The notes below the pieces were generated by a model that did not search any database, had not been told where the DNA came from, and was given only the letters and a program-made list of their open reading frames with translations. The position numbers were made by a program, and so were the translations under genes. A DNA stretch of 64,000 nt from Vibrio furnissii CIP 102972 (GTDB lineage Bacteria > Pseudomonadota > Gammaproteobacteria > Enterobacterales > Vibrionaceae): NCBI RefSeq assembly GCF_000176175.1, contig NZ_ACZP01000012.1, forward strand, positions 203,796-267,795. The letters are read 5' to 3'. Of the stretch, positions 30,005 through 38,396 are shown in pieces; position 1 is the stretch's first letter; each line of letters begins with the position of its first letter.

Positions 30005-31432
30005 ATGGAGCACATTGTTAACAAGACGCTACTGAATGCGACCTGCGCCGCCAGTGACGACGCGATTGCGGTTCTCAACCCCGCCACCGATGACATTCTG
30101 GCCTACATTCCATCTGTCGATACGCAAACCATCCACACGCTGATCGCCCGTTCAAAACAGGCGCAGCAGCGCTGGCAAGACAAAACTGCCGCCGAGCGCG
30201 CTGTGATTCTTAAGCGTTGGTACGATTTGATGGTAGAAAACGCCGACGACCTCGCGCGCATCATGACCTTGGAACAGGGCAAACCACTGGCCGAAGCCAA
30301 AGGGGAAGTGATGTACGGCGCATCCTTCATTCAATGGTTCGCCGAAGAAGGCAAACGCACCTATGGCGAAACCATTCCGTCACCGGCAGGCAACAAACGT
30401 CTGATGACGGTCAAGCAGCCGATTGGCGTTGCCGCCGCCATCACGCCTTGGAATTTTCCGATTGCGATGATCACGCGCAAAGCCGCACCTGCGCTGGCTG
30501 CCGGTTGTAGCTTCATCGTTAAACCCGCCAACCAAACGCCGCTGTCGGCGTATGCCACGGCGGAGCTGGCCTATCAGGCGGGTCTGCCTCAAGACTTGTT
30601 GATTGTGCTCAACAACCATTCATCGGTCGCCGTGGGCGATATTTTCTGTACTCACGAGGACATCAAAAAGCTGTCATTCACTGGGTCGACTCAAGTGGGT
30701 CGTCACCTGATTACCCAATGTGCAGGCACCATCAAACGGACATCGATGGAACTGGGCGGCAACGCGCCGTTTATCGTGTTTGATGACGCCGACATCGATG
30801 CCGCGGTGCAAGGCGCCATTGCCTCGAAATTCCGCAACGCCGGTCAAACCTGCGTGTGCGCCAACCGCTTCTATGTGCAGGATGCAGTGTATGACGAGTT
30901 CGTGACGAAATTTGTCGCGGCCGTGGCAGAGCTGACAATGGGCAACGGTCTTGATGCGGGTGTCAACATCGGTCCGCTGATTGATATCAAAGCGAAAAAC
31001 AGCGTGCTCAGCTACATCGATACGGCGGTCGAACAAGGTGCCAGCATTGCGCTGGGCGGTCAGTCTGCGGGCGGGCTGTTTATCGAACCGACCGTATTGA
31101 CCAACGTGACACAAGCGATGGACATCGTGCAAACCGAACTGTTTGGCCCGGTCGCGCCGATCGTGCGTTTCTCCCACGACGACGAACTGGTGCGCAGCGC
31201 CAACGACACCATTTACGGCCTCGCCAGCTACTTCTACACCACCAATATTCACCGCGCGTTCCACATCGCCGAAAAGCTGGAATACGGCATGGTGGGCATT
31301 AACGAAGGACTGATTTCCAATGAAGTCGCGCCCTTTGGCGGCGTGAAACAATCCGGCTTTGGCCGCGAAGGCGCCAAACAGGGCATCGACGAATACCTCA
31401 ATATCAAATACCTCTGCTTCGGTGGCTTTTAA
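30005..31432 (+). CDS. NAD(P)-dependent succinate-semialdehyde dehydrogenase (GabD-like)
   Basis: This aldehyde dehydrogenase is most like GabD and should oxidise succinate semialdehyde, or a related semialdehyde, to the acid. ATG 30005 (AGAGA site upstream) gives 475 residues. The frame is open 14 codons further upstream, but the start MEHIVNKTLL fits better. Key residues are visible: ITPWNFPIAM (cofactor pocket, about residue 145), FTGSTQVGRHL, the catalytic Glu in MELGGNAP (about 248) and Cys in NAGQTCVCANRF (about 282). It is followed after 32 bases by gabT. It is divergent from the TRAP operon across the TGGTAC repeats. Confidence 0.9.
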   Translation: MEHIVNKTLLNATCAASDDAIAVLNPATDDILAYIPSVDTQTIHTLIARSKQAQQRWQDKTAAERAVILKRWYDLMVENADDLARIMTLEQGKPLAEAKGEVMYGASFIQWFAEEGKRTYGETIPSPAGNKRLMTVKQPIGVAAAITPWNFPIAMITRKAAPALAAGCSFIVKPANQTPLSAYATAELAYQAGLPQDLLIVLNNHSSVAVGDIFCTHEDIKKLSFTGSTQVGRHLITQCAGTIKRTSMELGGNAPFIVFDDADIDAAVQGAIASKFRNAGQTCVCANRFYVQDAVYDEFVTKFVAAVAELTMGNGLDAGVNIGPLIDIKAKNSVLSYIDTAVEQGASIALGGQSAGGLFIEPTVLTNVTQAMDIVQTELFGPVAPIVRFSHDDELVRSANDTIYGLASYFYTTNIHRAFHIAEKLEYGMVGINEGLISNEVAPFGGVKQSGFGREGAKQGIDEYLNIKYLCFGGF

Positions 31433-31464
31433 GCCGCTGAACATCATCACAAGGACACGCAAAC

Positions 31465-32736
31465 ATGACAAATACGGAATGGCAAACTCGCAAGGAAAAA
31501 GTCGTCGCGAAAGGCATGGCGAACCTCGCCCCCATTTACGCAGCGAAAGCAGAAAACGCGCTGATCACCGATATTGAGGGCAAGCAGTACATCGATTTCG
31601 CCGCAGGTATCGCGGTGAATAACACCGGTCACTCACACCCACGCATCGTCGCGGCAGTCAAAGAGCAGCTCGATCAATTCAGCCACACCTGTTCCATGGT
31701 GACGCCTTACACCAGCTTTGTTGAACTGGCCGAGCGCGTGGTCGACATCGCGCCGGGAGAGTTCGACAAGAAAGCTGCATTTGTCACCACAGGCGCAGAA
31801 GCGGTCGAAAACGCGATTAAGTTTGCGCGCGCATACACTGGCCGTAGCGGCGTGATTGCCTTTAAAGGCGGTTTCCATGGCCGTACCAACCTGTGTATGG
31901 GACTGACTGGCAAAGTGGCCCCATACAAAACTGGCTTTGGTCCGTTCCCGAACGACATCTACCACGTCCCTTACCCAAATGCGTATCACGGCGTCAGCGA
32001 AGTGCAGAGCCTTAGCGCAATTCAGGATCTGTTTGCCTGCGATATCGAACCATCACGCGTTGCCGCGATCATTTTTGAACCGATTCAAGGTGAAGGCGGT
32101 TTCTACCAAGCGCCAAACGCTTGGGTCAGCGCGATCCGCGACCTGTGTGACCAACATGGCATCGTGATGATCTGTGATGAAATTCAAACTGGGTTTGCCC
32201 GCACCGGTAAACTGTTTGCGTGTGAATACTTCGATGCCAAACCGGATCTGATCACCATGGCGAAAGGCATTGCTGGCGGCTTCCCGCTGTCGGGTGTGGT
32301 CGGCAAAGCGGAGATCATGGACGCCGCCACGCCGGGCGGCATAGGGGGCACATATGCCGGGTCGCCACTGGCCTGCCGCGCTGCGCTGGAAGTCATTCAG
32401 ATCATCAAAGATGAAAACCTGTGTGAGCGTGCGCAGCACGTCGGTCTGCAATTTCAAGAAAGCTTGCTCGAAATGCAGAAAACGATTCCGCACATCGGGG
32501 ATATTCGTCAGGTCGGCGCCATGATTGCGATGGAACTCAATGATCCAACCACTGGCTTGCCACTTGCAGACCTGACCAAACAATTGGTATTAAAGTGTCA
32601 TCACCAAGGCGTGATCTTGCTCTCGTGTGGGGTGAAGGCAAACGTGATTCGTTTCCTTCCGCCACTGACCATCGAGTCAGCGCTGATCACCCAAGGCTTG
32701 GATATTATAAAAACGGAACTGCAGTCGTTAATCTGA
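31465..32736 (+). CDS. gabT: 4-aminobutyrate aminotransferase (GabT/PuuE-like)
   Basis: This is a class III PLP aminotransferase that should move the amino group of GABA, or a close omega-amino acid, to 2-oxoglutarate. The product is succinate semialdehyde for the dehydrogenase encoded just upstream. The 423 residues match the GabT length. Visible are the PLP-phosphate motif TTGAEAVENAIKFAR (about 109-123), ICDEIQTGFARTG with the PLP-binding Asp (about 235), and the Schiff-base lysine in ITMAKGIAGGFPLSG (about 268). TYAGSPLACRAALEV is also present. The start has an AAGGAC site. Confidence 0.9.
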   Translation: MTNTEWQTRKEKVVAKGMANLAPIYAAKAENALITDIEGKQYIDFAAGIAVNNTGHSHPRIVAAVKEQLDQFSHTCSMVTPYTSFVELAERVVDIAPGEFDKKAAFVTTGAEAVENAIKFARAYTGRSGVIAFKGGFHGRTNLCMGLTGKVAPYKTGFGPFPNDIYHVPYPNAYHGVSEVQSLSAIQDLFACDIEPSRVAAIIFEPIQGEGGFYQAPNAWVSAIRDLCDQHGIVMICDEIQTGFARTGKLFACEYFDAKPDLITMAKGIAGGFPLSGVVGKAEIMDAATPGGIGGTYAGSPLACRAALEVIQIIKDENLCERAQHVGLQFQESLLEMQKTIPHIGDIRQVGAMIAMELNDPTTGLPLADLTKQLVLKCHHQGVILLSCGVKANVIRFLPPLTIESALITQGLDIIKTELQSLI

Positions 32737-32836
32737 CCGTCAACGAGACCTCAAACAGATGCGCAGCCATGCGCGTCTGTTTTCTCTCCCCTTCGTTGAT
32801 ACGCGTCACACGCACTGCTTGATGTGCAGGAAAGCT

Positions 32837-34621
32837 ATGCTGTATCAATTGATTCATATCGACCCCCAAGATTCGCGCACGCTACAAGATCAAATCAAAA
32901 GCGACATCGCGAAAGCCATCTTTGCTGGATTTGTGCCCAAGCAAACCAGCATCATGTCATCCCGCCGTTTGGCGGAAAAACTCAACGTATCGCGCAATAC
33001 TATTTTGCGGGTCTACGAACAGCTCGCCGAAGAGGGCGTGTTGGTGCCGATTGAACGCAAAGGCTATTACGTCAATCCGCAGTTAGAATTGAGCGCGCCA
33101 GCGCCCCACCCAGACACCCCAGCCCCAGCCACCAGCGCGGGTTTGGATTGGTTTAATTACCTCAATGCCGAACACACCCGTGCGGATGTCGAGGCGAACG
33201 ATCTCAACGATTATCCGTATGTATTCGTCAATGGACTCGTCGATGAAGACCTATTTCCGGTGTCGGAATGGCGTAAGTGCAGCATTCAATCACTCAACAA
33301 AAGCAACCACCGCAGTTGGACGTCCAATGATCACGACTATGAAGAACTGATCGAACAAATCCGCACTCGCGTGCTGACCAAGCGCGGCATTTTTGTCGCC
33401 AAAGACAACATCGCCATTACGCTAGGCAGCCAAAACAGCCTCTATTATTTGAGTAAATTGCTGGTCAGCAAACAGAGTACGGTGGCGATGGAAAACCCCG
33501 GCTACCCAGAAGCGCGCCATCAATTTCAGGCACGACGTGCCCATGTATTGCCGATCGAAGTCGACTCGCACGGTTTGGTTGTTGATGAACGTCTAGCCGA
33601 TTGCCACCTGGTGTACACCACACCGAGTAACCAATTTCCAACCACCGTGCGTATGTCGCCCGAACGGCGCCAAGCGTTGATGACACAAGCGGATCGGCAC
33701 GATTTTCTGATCATTGAAGATGATTTTGAGCATGATGTCAGCTTTATGGAGAACAGTTGTCCACCGCTGCGCTGCGAATACCACAGCGAACGCATCATCT
33801 ATATCTCCAGTTTTACGGCCAGCATCGCGCCGGGGCTGCGCATCGGTTTCATCGTCGCCGCCGAGCCGCTCATCGCACAAATCAAATCGCTTCAGGTGCG
33901 CACCCACAGTCTGCCGCCGAAAAGCAACTGTCAAACGCTGGCACTGTTTCTCAGCCTCGGCTACTACGATGTGTTGGCACAAAAGCTGCTCAAGCGCTAC
34001 CGCGACAAGTGGCTGACGATGGAAAAAGCGATGAACTATTATTTCCCGCAATCGGGGGCGGTGGCTTCATTGGCAGGCACGGCATTTTGGATCGAATACA
34101 AACAGGGCTTTGATGCAGAACGCTTTGAACGGCTGGCCGAGGCGCAAGGTATTCTGATCAACAATGGCGCCAAGTATTACTGCTGCGACCACAAGAACAA
34201 CAGTTTTCGGCTTAGCTTTCAGTCGATTCGCACCGAGAACATTCGCGAGGGCATCCAACAACTGGCGCGTATCGCCAAACAGATCTTACCCAACGAACGC
34301 TTGGCAGATTGTGAATCCCCGCCGCTCACCAGCCAACAAATTCGCGCGCTGTTGACCCAAAAAACATTGCTCACCAAAGATTGCTTCAACATCCCCTATC
34401 GCATCACACTGCAAGCTGATGGCAAGTTGATTGGCATTTCCGAACGTCCGAACGACGTGGATGAAGGCTACTGGTGGGTTGAGAACGACAAATTTGTCTA
34501 TCAGTGGCGTAACTGGCAATTTTCGGACATCCGTTACATCACGATCGTGTGCGAACACGGTGAGATCAAACGGTTTGATGAAGACGGCTACTTTATTGGT
34601 GAGGCGACGATCAGCGCTTGA
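32837..34621 (+). CDS. MocR/GabR-type regulator lacking the PLP lysine, with extra C-terminal domain
   Basis: This is a transcription factor with an N-terminal GntR-type winged helix (residues 1-85; SSRRLAEKLNVSRNTILRVYEQL) and a class I aminotransferase-like domain (about 110-485). ATG 32837 with AGGAA upstream gives 594 residues. Expected motifs are TPSNQFPTTVRMSPERR and IIEDDFEHDV. At the Schiff-base site, where the family has SFSKTLAPG, it reads SFTASIAPG, so the lysine is Ala328. Residues about 490-594 form an added, Trp-rich, probably beta domain (GYWWVEND..YQWRNWQF). It probably controls the TRAP and gab genes, but by a non-standard sensing mode. Most MocR proteins are about 450-500 residues. 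Confidence 0.88.
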   Translation: MLYQLIHIDPQDSRTLQDQIKSDIAKAIFAGFVPKQTSIMSSRRLAEKLNVSRNTILRVYEQLAEEGVLVPIERKGYYVNPQLELSAPAPHPDTPAPATSAGLDWFNYLNAEHTRADVEANDLNDYPYVFVNGLVDEDLFPVSEWRKCSIQSLNKSNHRSWTSNDHDYEELIEQIRTRVLTKRGIFVAKDNIAITLGSQNSLYYLSKLLVSKQSTVAMENPGYPEARHQFQARRAHVLPIEVDSHGLVVDERLADCHLVYTTPSNQFPTTVRMSPERRQALMTQADRHDFLIIEDDFEHDVSFMENSCPPLRCEYHSERIIYISSFTASIAPGLRIGFIVAAEPLIAQIKSLQVRTHSLPPKSNCQTLALFLSLGYYDVLAQKLLKRYRDKWLTMEKAMNYYFPQSGAVASLAGTAFWIEYKQGFDAERFERLAEAQGILINNGAKYYCCDHKNNSFRLSFQSIRTENIREGIQQLARIAKQILPNERLADCESPPLTSQQIRALLTQKTLLTKDCFNIPYRITLQADGKLIGISERPNDVDEGYWWVENDKFVYQWRNWQFSDIRYITIVCEHGEIKRFDEDGYFIGEATISA

Positions 34622-34648
34622 TCATCGCAATTGGCCGGATCGCAGGCA

Positions 34649-34679
34649 TAAAAAAACGCCACCTGATCGCAGGTGGCGG
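34649..34679 (-). terminator. Intrinsic terminator of the VcdR-like transcript
   Basis: CGCCACCTG / CAGGTGGCG with a four-base loop runs into seven T on the minus strand only, so it ends a leftward transcript from the intergenic region. It is 28 bases past the MocR gene stop and oriented against it. Confidence 0.9.
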
Positions 34680-34954
34680 TGAATCATATTAACCAAATTT
34701 GATTAAAAATAAATTCTAATATAGGGGTGAACAAAACTGTTCGAGTTGCAAGCTATCGCTTAGTAGCCAAAGCTTGACGGGTATGTAAAGCTGCCGGTAA
34801 ACACAGATTTGTTTTTCCAGAACATTACAGAAGATAAACCTTTATTCATAACTATCACCATTAAAACCATACATTCTTGATTGATTTCTCGGTTCCTTGG
34901 AGGCGACAAATCGGACTCATCCTTTGAGCATTTTGTCTTCGTTTCCGAAGTTGG
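34650..34954 (-). ncRNA. vcdR: Putative dual-function RNA VcdRP
   Basis: A promoter (34960-34987), a terminator (34649-34679) and a short ORF define a transcript of about 300 bases on the minus strand in the MocR-pepD gap. Its 5' end can fold into CTTCG-GAAA-CGAAG (34937-34950) and a second hairpin (34905-34937). A CCCC run (34724-34727) lies in the 3' part as a possible pairing seed. In V. cholerae, VcdRP is an RNA that represses PTS sugar-uptake mRNAs and encodes a 29-residue protein acting on citrate synthase, under CRP repression. ORF length, CRP site and layout fit; I matched it from memory, not alignment. Confidence 0.7.
34760..34849 (-). CDS. vcdP: Small protein VcdP homologue (29 residues)
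   Basis: A 29-codon ORF starts at ATG 34849, with GGTGAT (complementary to the 16S tail) seven bases upstream. The peptide starts MNKGLSSVMFWKNKSV and ends YPSSFGY; it is basic, aromatic-rich and without a membrane segment or signal peptide. It lies inside the promoter-to-terminator interval of the VcdR-like RNA. In V. cholerae, VcdP is a 29-residue protein that binds citrate synthase GltA and raises its activity. The exact length match and CRP site support homology; a sequence comparison is needed to settle it. Four codons upstream there is another in-frame ATG. Confidence 0.7.
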   Translation of the reverse strand: MNKGLSSVMFWKNKSVFTGSFTYPSSFGY

Positions 34955-34959
34955 TTACA

Positions 34960-34987
34960 AATATACCACCAAGAAATTTTATTACAA
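34960..34987 (-). promoter_or_regulatory. vcdRP promoter
   Basis: TTGTAA and TATATT with a 16-base spacer on the minus strand; predicted start near 34953. Confidence 0.65.
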
Positions 34988-34994
34988 TACTTTT

Positions 34995-35010
34995 GGTGAC
35001 AAAAATCACA
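34995..35010 (-). promoter_or_regulatory. CRP-binding site upstream of vcdRP
   Basis: TGTGA-N6-TCACC matches the CRP consensus (TGTGA-N6-TCACA) at nine of ten fixed bases. It is centred about 49 bases upstream of the predicted vcdRP start. It also lies about 315 bases upstream of pepD on the other strand. Confidence 0.75.
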
Positions 35011-35043
35011 TAAATTCGATTAATTGATCTACGTCATGCATAT

Positions 35044-35094
35044 TTGGTAATTTAATTACAAAAACCTCATTTTGTTTTTTAATAAAATTACCAA
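35044..35094. repeat. AT-rich inverted repeat in the vcdRP-pepD gap
   Basis: TTGGTAATTTAATTA (35044-35058) and its inverse TAATAAAATTACCAA (35080-35094) match at 14 of 15 positions with a 21-base spacer. No T-run follows on either strand, so it is not an obvious terminator. The rest of 35095-35300 shows no gene; a weak extended -10 (TGGTATGCT near 35206) may serve pepD. Confidence 0.6.
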
Positions 35095-35317
35095 TAGAGC
35101 GCAATCAATTGCATTTCATCACATTCGTATTCCTGCCACCATCACCAAAGTGTGACCGATAAAAAACAATCGATCCGCAATTGCGCTACTCCCGATCCGC
35201 GCATAGTGGTATGCTGTTGGTCGTCACTATGTCGCAGCCCGATTCCAGTCTATTTGTCTAAAAATAGCGTCAAAAACCTATCAATGATCGGGAAAATTTA
35301 CACAAAAGGAGTTATCT

Positions 35318-36790
35318 GTGTCTGAATTCCATTCTGAAATCAGCAAGTTATCACCTGCCCCTGTATGGCAGTTTTTCGATAAGATTTGCTCAATTCCTCA
35401 CCCGTCAAAACATGAAGAAGCGCTGGCGCAATACATCATTGGCTGGGCCAAAGGACAAGGTCTGGACGTGCGTCGCGATCCAACAGGCAACGTCTTCATT
35501 AAGAAACCAGCCACTGCGGGGATGGAACATAAAAAAGCGGTCGTGCTGCAAGCGCACATCGACATGGTTCCCCAAAAGAACGAAGACACCGATCATGACT
35601 TCGCCAACGATCCGATCCAACCTTATGTCGATGGCGAGTGGGTCACCGCAAAAGGCACCACATTGGGCGCAGACAACGGCATCGGCATGGCAACATGTTT
35701 AGCCGTCTTGGCATCGACAACGATCAAACACGGCCCACTGGAAGTGCTGCTAACCATCGATGAAGAAGCGGGCATGACGGGTGCGTTCGGCCTAGAAGCG
35801 GGTTGGTTGGAGGGAGAGATCCTGCTCAACACCGATTCCGAACAAGAAGGCGAAGTGTACATGGGCTGCGCAGGTGGCGTGGACGGTGCATTGAGCTTTG
35901 ATATTCAACGCGACGCGCTGCCAGCAGGTTACGTGACTCGTCAATTAACCCTGAAAGGGCTCAAGGGCGGCCACTCTGGTTGTGATATTCACACCGGTCG
36001 CGGCAACGCCAACAAACTGATTGCCCGTTTTCTTGCCGGCCACGCACAAGCATTGGATCTGCGTTTGATCGAATTTCGTGGCGGTAGCCTGCGCAACGCC
36101 ATTCCTCGTGAAGCGTTTGTGACTGTCGCCGTACCTGCAGAGAATCAAAGCAAGCTTGACGCACTGTTCACCACCTACACCGACTTACTGAAGGAAGAAC
36201 TCGGCCGTATCGAAACCGGCATCGTGACCTTCAACGAAGCGAAAGACGTGGCCCAAGGTGTCTTTACGCTCGCGGATCAACAACGCGTGATCGCAGCGCT
36301 AAATGCATGTCCGAACGGCGTGATTCGCATGAGCGATGACATCGAAGGCGTGGTTGAAACCTCACTCAATGTCGGCGTCGTCACCACTGAAGGCGACCAA
36401 GTGAAAGTATTGTGCCTGATCCGCTCATTGATCGACTCAGGCCGCAGCCAAGTCGAAAGCATGTTGACTTCCGTGGCAGAACTCGCCGGTGCAAACATTG
36501 CGTTCTCTGGTGCTTACCCGGGCTGGAAACCGGATGCTGATTCCGAAATCATGCACATCTTCCGTGACATGTATGAAGGTATTTACGGCCATAAACCGAA
36601 TATCATGGTGATCCACGCAGGTCTTGAATGTGGCCTGTTTAAGAAACCGTATCCAACGATGGACATGGTGTCGTTCGGTCCAACCATCAAATTCCCACAC
36701 TCTCCTGATGAGAAAGTGAAGATCGACACAGTCGGCCTGTTCTGGGAACAAATGATTGCTTTGTTGGAAAATATTCCAGCCAAAGCCTAA
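35318..36790 (+). CDS. pepD: Cytosol nonspecific dipeptidase (aminoacyl-histidine dipeptidase)
   Basis: PepD is a two-zinc M20-family dipeptidase of broad specificity, including Xaa-His. The 490-residue protein starts at GTG 35318, preceded by AAAGGAG at seven bases. The metal-ligand motifs are QAHIDMVPQK (His, Asp near residues 80-82), TLGADNGIGMA (Asp near 119) and IDEEAGMTGA (Glu pair near 149). The late His lies in FGPTIKFPHSPDEKV. The length is typical. It stands alone between its own promoter region and a strong terminator. Confidence 0.96.
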   Translation: MSEFHSEISKLSPAPVWQFFDKICSIPHPSKHEEALAQYIIGWAKGQGLDVRRDPTGNVFIKKPATAGMEHKKAVVLQAHIDMVPQKNEDTDHDFANDPIQPYVDGEWVTAKGTTLGADNGIGMATCLAVLASTTIKHGPLEVLLTIDEEAGMTGAFGLEAGWLEGEILLNTDSEQEGEVYMGCAGGVDGALSFDIQRDALPAGYVTRQLTLKGLKGGHSGCDIHTGRGNANKLIARFLAGHAQALDLRLIEFRGGSLRNAIPREAFVTVAVPAENQSKLDALFTTYTDLLKEELGRIETGIVTFNEAKDVAQGVFTLADQQRVIAALNACPNGVIRMSDDIEGVVETSLNVGVVTTEGDQVKVLCLIRSLIDSGRSQVESMLTSVAELAGANIAFSGAYPGWKPDADSEIMHIFRDMYEGIYGHKPNIMVIHAGLECGLFKKPYPTMDMVSFGPTIKFPHSPDEKVKIDTVGLFWEQMIALLENIPAKA

Positions 36791-36794
36791 CCAG

Positions 36795-36827
36795 AAAGCC
36801 GGGGTCAAAAACCCCGGCTTTGTTTTG
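36795..36827 (+). terminator. Intrinsic terminator after pepD
   Basis: AAAGCCGGGG / CCCCGGCTTT with a seven-base loop, followed by TGTTTT, five bases past the pepD stop. Confidence 0.92.
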
Positions 36828-36921
36828 GTAAACTATCAATAATTTTTGTCGACACGAAAAATTTAATTCATTAGATTGAATTTATTGTTCGCTGCTAGAG
36901 TTCGCGTCCTTGAAGTTCCCA

Positions 36922-37023
36922 GAGTTATTCACCAAACTCTATTCAAGCGATAACTCCATTATGAAGTTGTATCGGGGATGCTGCTTAACCCCCACACTTT
37001 CGGGTAAATTCCTGAGCAGTATC
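36922..37023 (+). promoter_or_regulatory. Structured leader upstream of rimB-rimK
   Basis: GAGTTAT (36922-36928) can pair with ATAACTC (36950-36956). Then GATGCTGCT (36977-36985) pairs with AGCAGTATC (37015-37023) through one G-U pair and encloses ACCC / GGGT. This makes a two-hairpin leader ending 27 bases before the rimB start. I do not recognise the RNA family. Confidence 0.5.
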
Positions 37024-37050
37024 TGAAATTCTCAAACTAATGACATTGCG

Positions 37051-37491
37051 ATGAAAGAAAAAATGATTGTCGGATGGCGAGAAACACTCAGCCTTCCAGG
37101 GTTAGGTATTGATCAAATTAATGCAAAAATCGATACCGGAGCCCGCACGTCTTGCTTACACGCATTCAAGGTCGAGAGCTTTATGAAAGATGAAGCGCTC
37201 TGGGTTCGTTTTTGGATCCATCCCTTGCAACATAATGAAGAAGAAGTCACTGTGTGTGAAGCAGAAGTGGTGGACGAGCGCACGGTACGCGATTCCGGTG
37301 GCCATGAAGAGACGCGATTCGTGATCCGATCCGATCTGTCTCTTGGTGGTGAAACCTGGCCCGCCGAGATCACGCTCACCAACCGTGAAAATATGGCGTT
37401 TCGTATGCTATTAGGCCGAACAGCCATGCACCACAGAATTGTTGTCGACCCAACTGAGTCGTTTTTAATCCCTTTCGAGGAGCCTAGATAA
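37051..37491 (+). CDS. RimB-like retropepsin-fold protease (ATP-dependent zinc protease family)
   Basis: This is a 146-residue protein of the putative zinc/retropepsin-like protease family found with rimK. The aspartic-protease-like motif is [14 protein letters not shown] (residues 26-39), with the matching [10 protein letters not shown] near residue 113. In Pseudomonas the homologue RimB is encoded with RimK and modulates modification of ribosomal protein S6. The start ATG 37051 has no good ribosome site. An ATG four codons later is possible. Its last base overlaps the rimK start, so the two are coupled. Confidence 0.85.
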   Translation: MKEKMIVGWRETLSLPGLGIDQINAKIDTGARTSCLHAFKVESFMKDEALWVRFWIHPLQHNEEEVTVCEAEVVDERTVRDSGGHEETRFVIRSDLSLGGETWPAEITLTNRENMAFRMLLGRTAMHHRIVVDPTESFLIPFEEPR

Positions 37492-38396
37492 TGAAAATTG
37501 GTATTCTGTCGCGTAATTCGTCGCTGTATTCAACCAAGCGTTTGATTGAAGCATGCAAGCAACGCGGCCACGAAGTCAAAGTGATCGATGCATTGCGCTG
37601 CTATATGAATATCAATTCGGAAAAGCCCGAGATTCATTTTAAAGGTGAAGAACTGTCGGGCTTTGACGCCGTGATCCCGCGTATCGGAGCTTCGGTGACG
37701 TTTTACGGCACCGCCGTGCTGCGTCAGTTCGAAATGATGGGCGTGTATCCAGTCAACGAATCCGTGGCAATTAGCCGCTCACGTGACAAACTTCGTTCTA
37801 TGCAATTGTTGTCACGCAAAGGCATCGGCATGCCGATCACCGGATTTGCCAGTAAACCTGACGATGTCAAAGACTTACTCGACATGGTGGGCGGCGCACC
37901 GGTGGTGATTAAATTGCTTGAAGGCACCCAAGGCATCGGTGTAGTGTTAGCGGAAACCCGCAAAGCAGCGGAAAGCGTCATCGAAGCGTTTATGGGCCTG
38001 AAAGCCAACATCATGGTTCAGGAATACATCAAAGAAGCGGGCGGCGCAGACATTCGCTGTTTTGTGATTGGTGATAAAGTGATTGCCGCGATGAAACGTC
38101 AAGGCGCTGAAGGCGAATTCCGTTCGAACCTTCACCGTGGCGGAACAGCCTCGCTGGTAAAAATTACTCCACAAGAACGCAAAACTGCAATCGACGCTGC
38201 CAAGATCATGGGCTTGAATGTCGCAGGGGTTGACCTGCTGCGTTCAGAACGTGGCCCGCTGGTGATGGAAGTCAACTCCTCACCGGGTTTAGAAGGTATC
38301 GAGGCAGCGACCGGTAAAGACATCGCTGGAATGATTGTCGAATTTATTGAGAAGAATGCGGCAAGTAAAAGGACTCGAACCCGTGGCAAAGGTTAA
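37491..38396 (+). CDS. rimK: Ribosomal protein S6 glutamate ligase RimK
   Basis: RimK is an ATP-grasp ligase that adds glutamates to the C-terminus of ribosomal protein S6 and can make poly-glutamate. The 301-residue protein has the N-terminal pre-ATP-grasp domain ([22 protein letters not shown]) and ATP-grasp motifs including [20 protein letters not shown] (about 137-156), [17 protein letters not shown] (about 178-194) and the metal-binding [13 protein letters not shown] (about 260-272). All look intact. It sits between rimB and a deacylase gene in one operon. Confidence 0.95.
   Translation: MKIGILSRNSSLYSTKRLIEACKQRGHEVKVIDALRCYMNINSEKPEIHFKGEELSGFDAVIPRIGASVTFYGTAVLRQFEMMGVYPVNESVAISRSRDKLRSMQLLSRKGIGMPITGFASKPDDVKDLLDMVGGAPVVIKLLEGTQGIGVVLAETRKAAESVIEAFMGLKANIMVQEYIKEAGGADIRCFVIGDKVIAAMKRQGAEGEFRSNLHRGGTASLVKITPQERKTAIDAAKIMGLNVAGVDLLRSERGPLVMEVNSSPGLEGIEAATGKDIAGMIVEFIEKNAASKRTRTRGKG

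Noticed and set aside
30674..31471. A minus-strand ORF of 265 codons
   Set aside because: It is antisense to the GabD-like gene, with no recognisable domain.
34905..34937. Hammerhead-ribozyme-like GATGAGTCCG in the VcdR leader
   Set aside because: The second core segment (CGAAA) and a GUC cleavage site in the right places are missing; the stretch pairs better as a simple hairpin.
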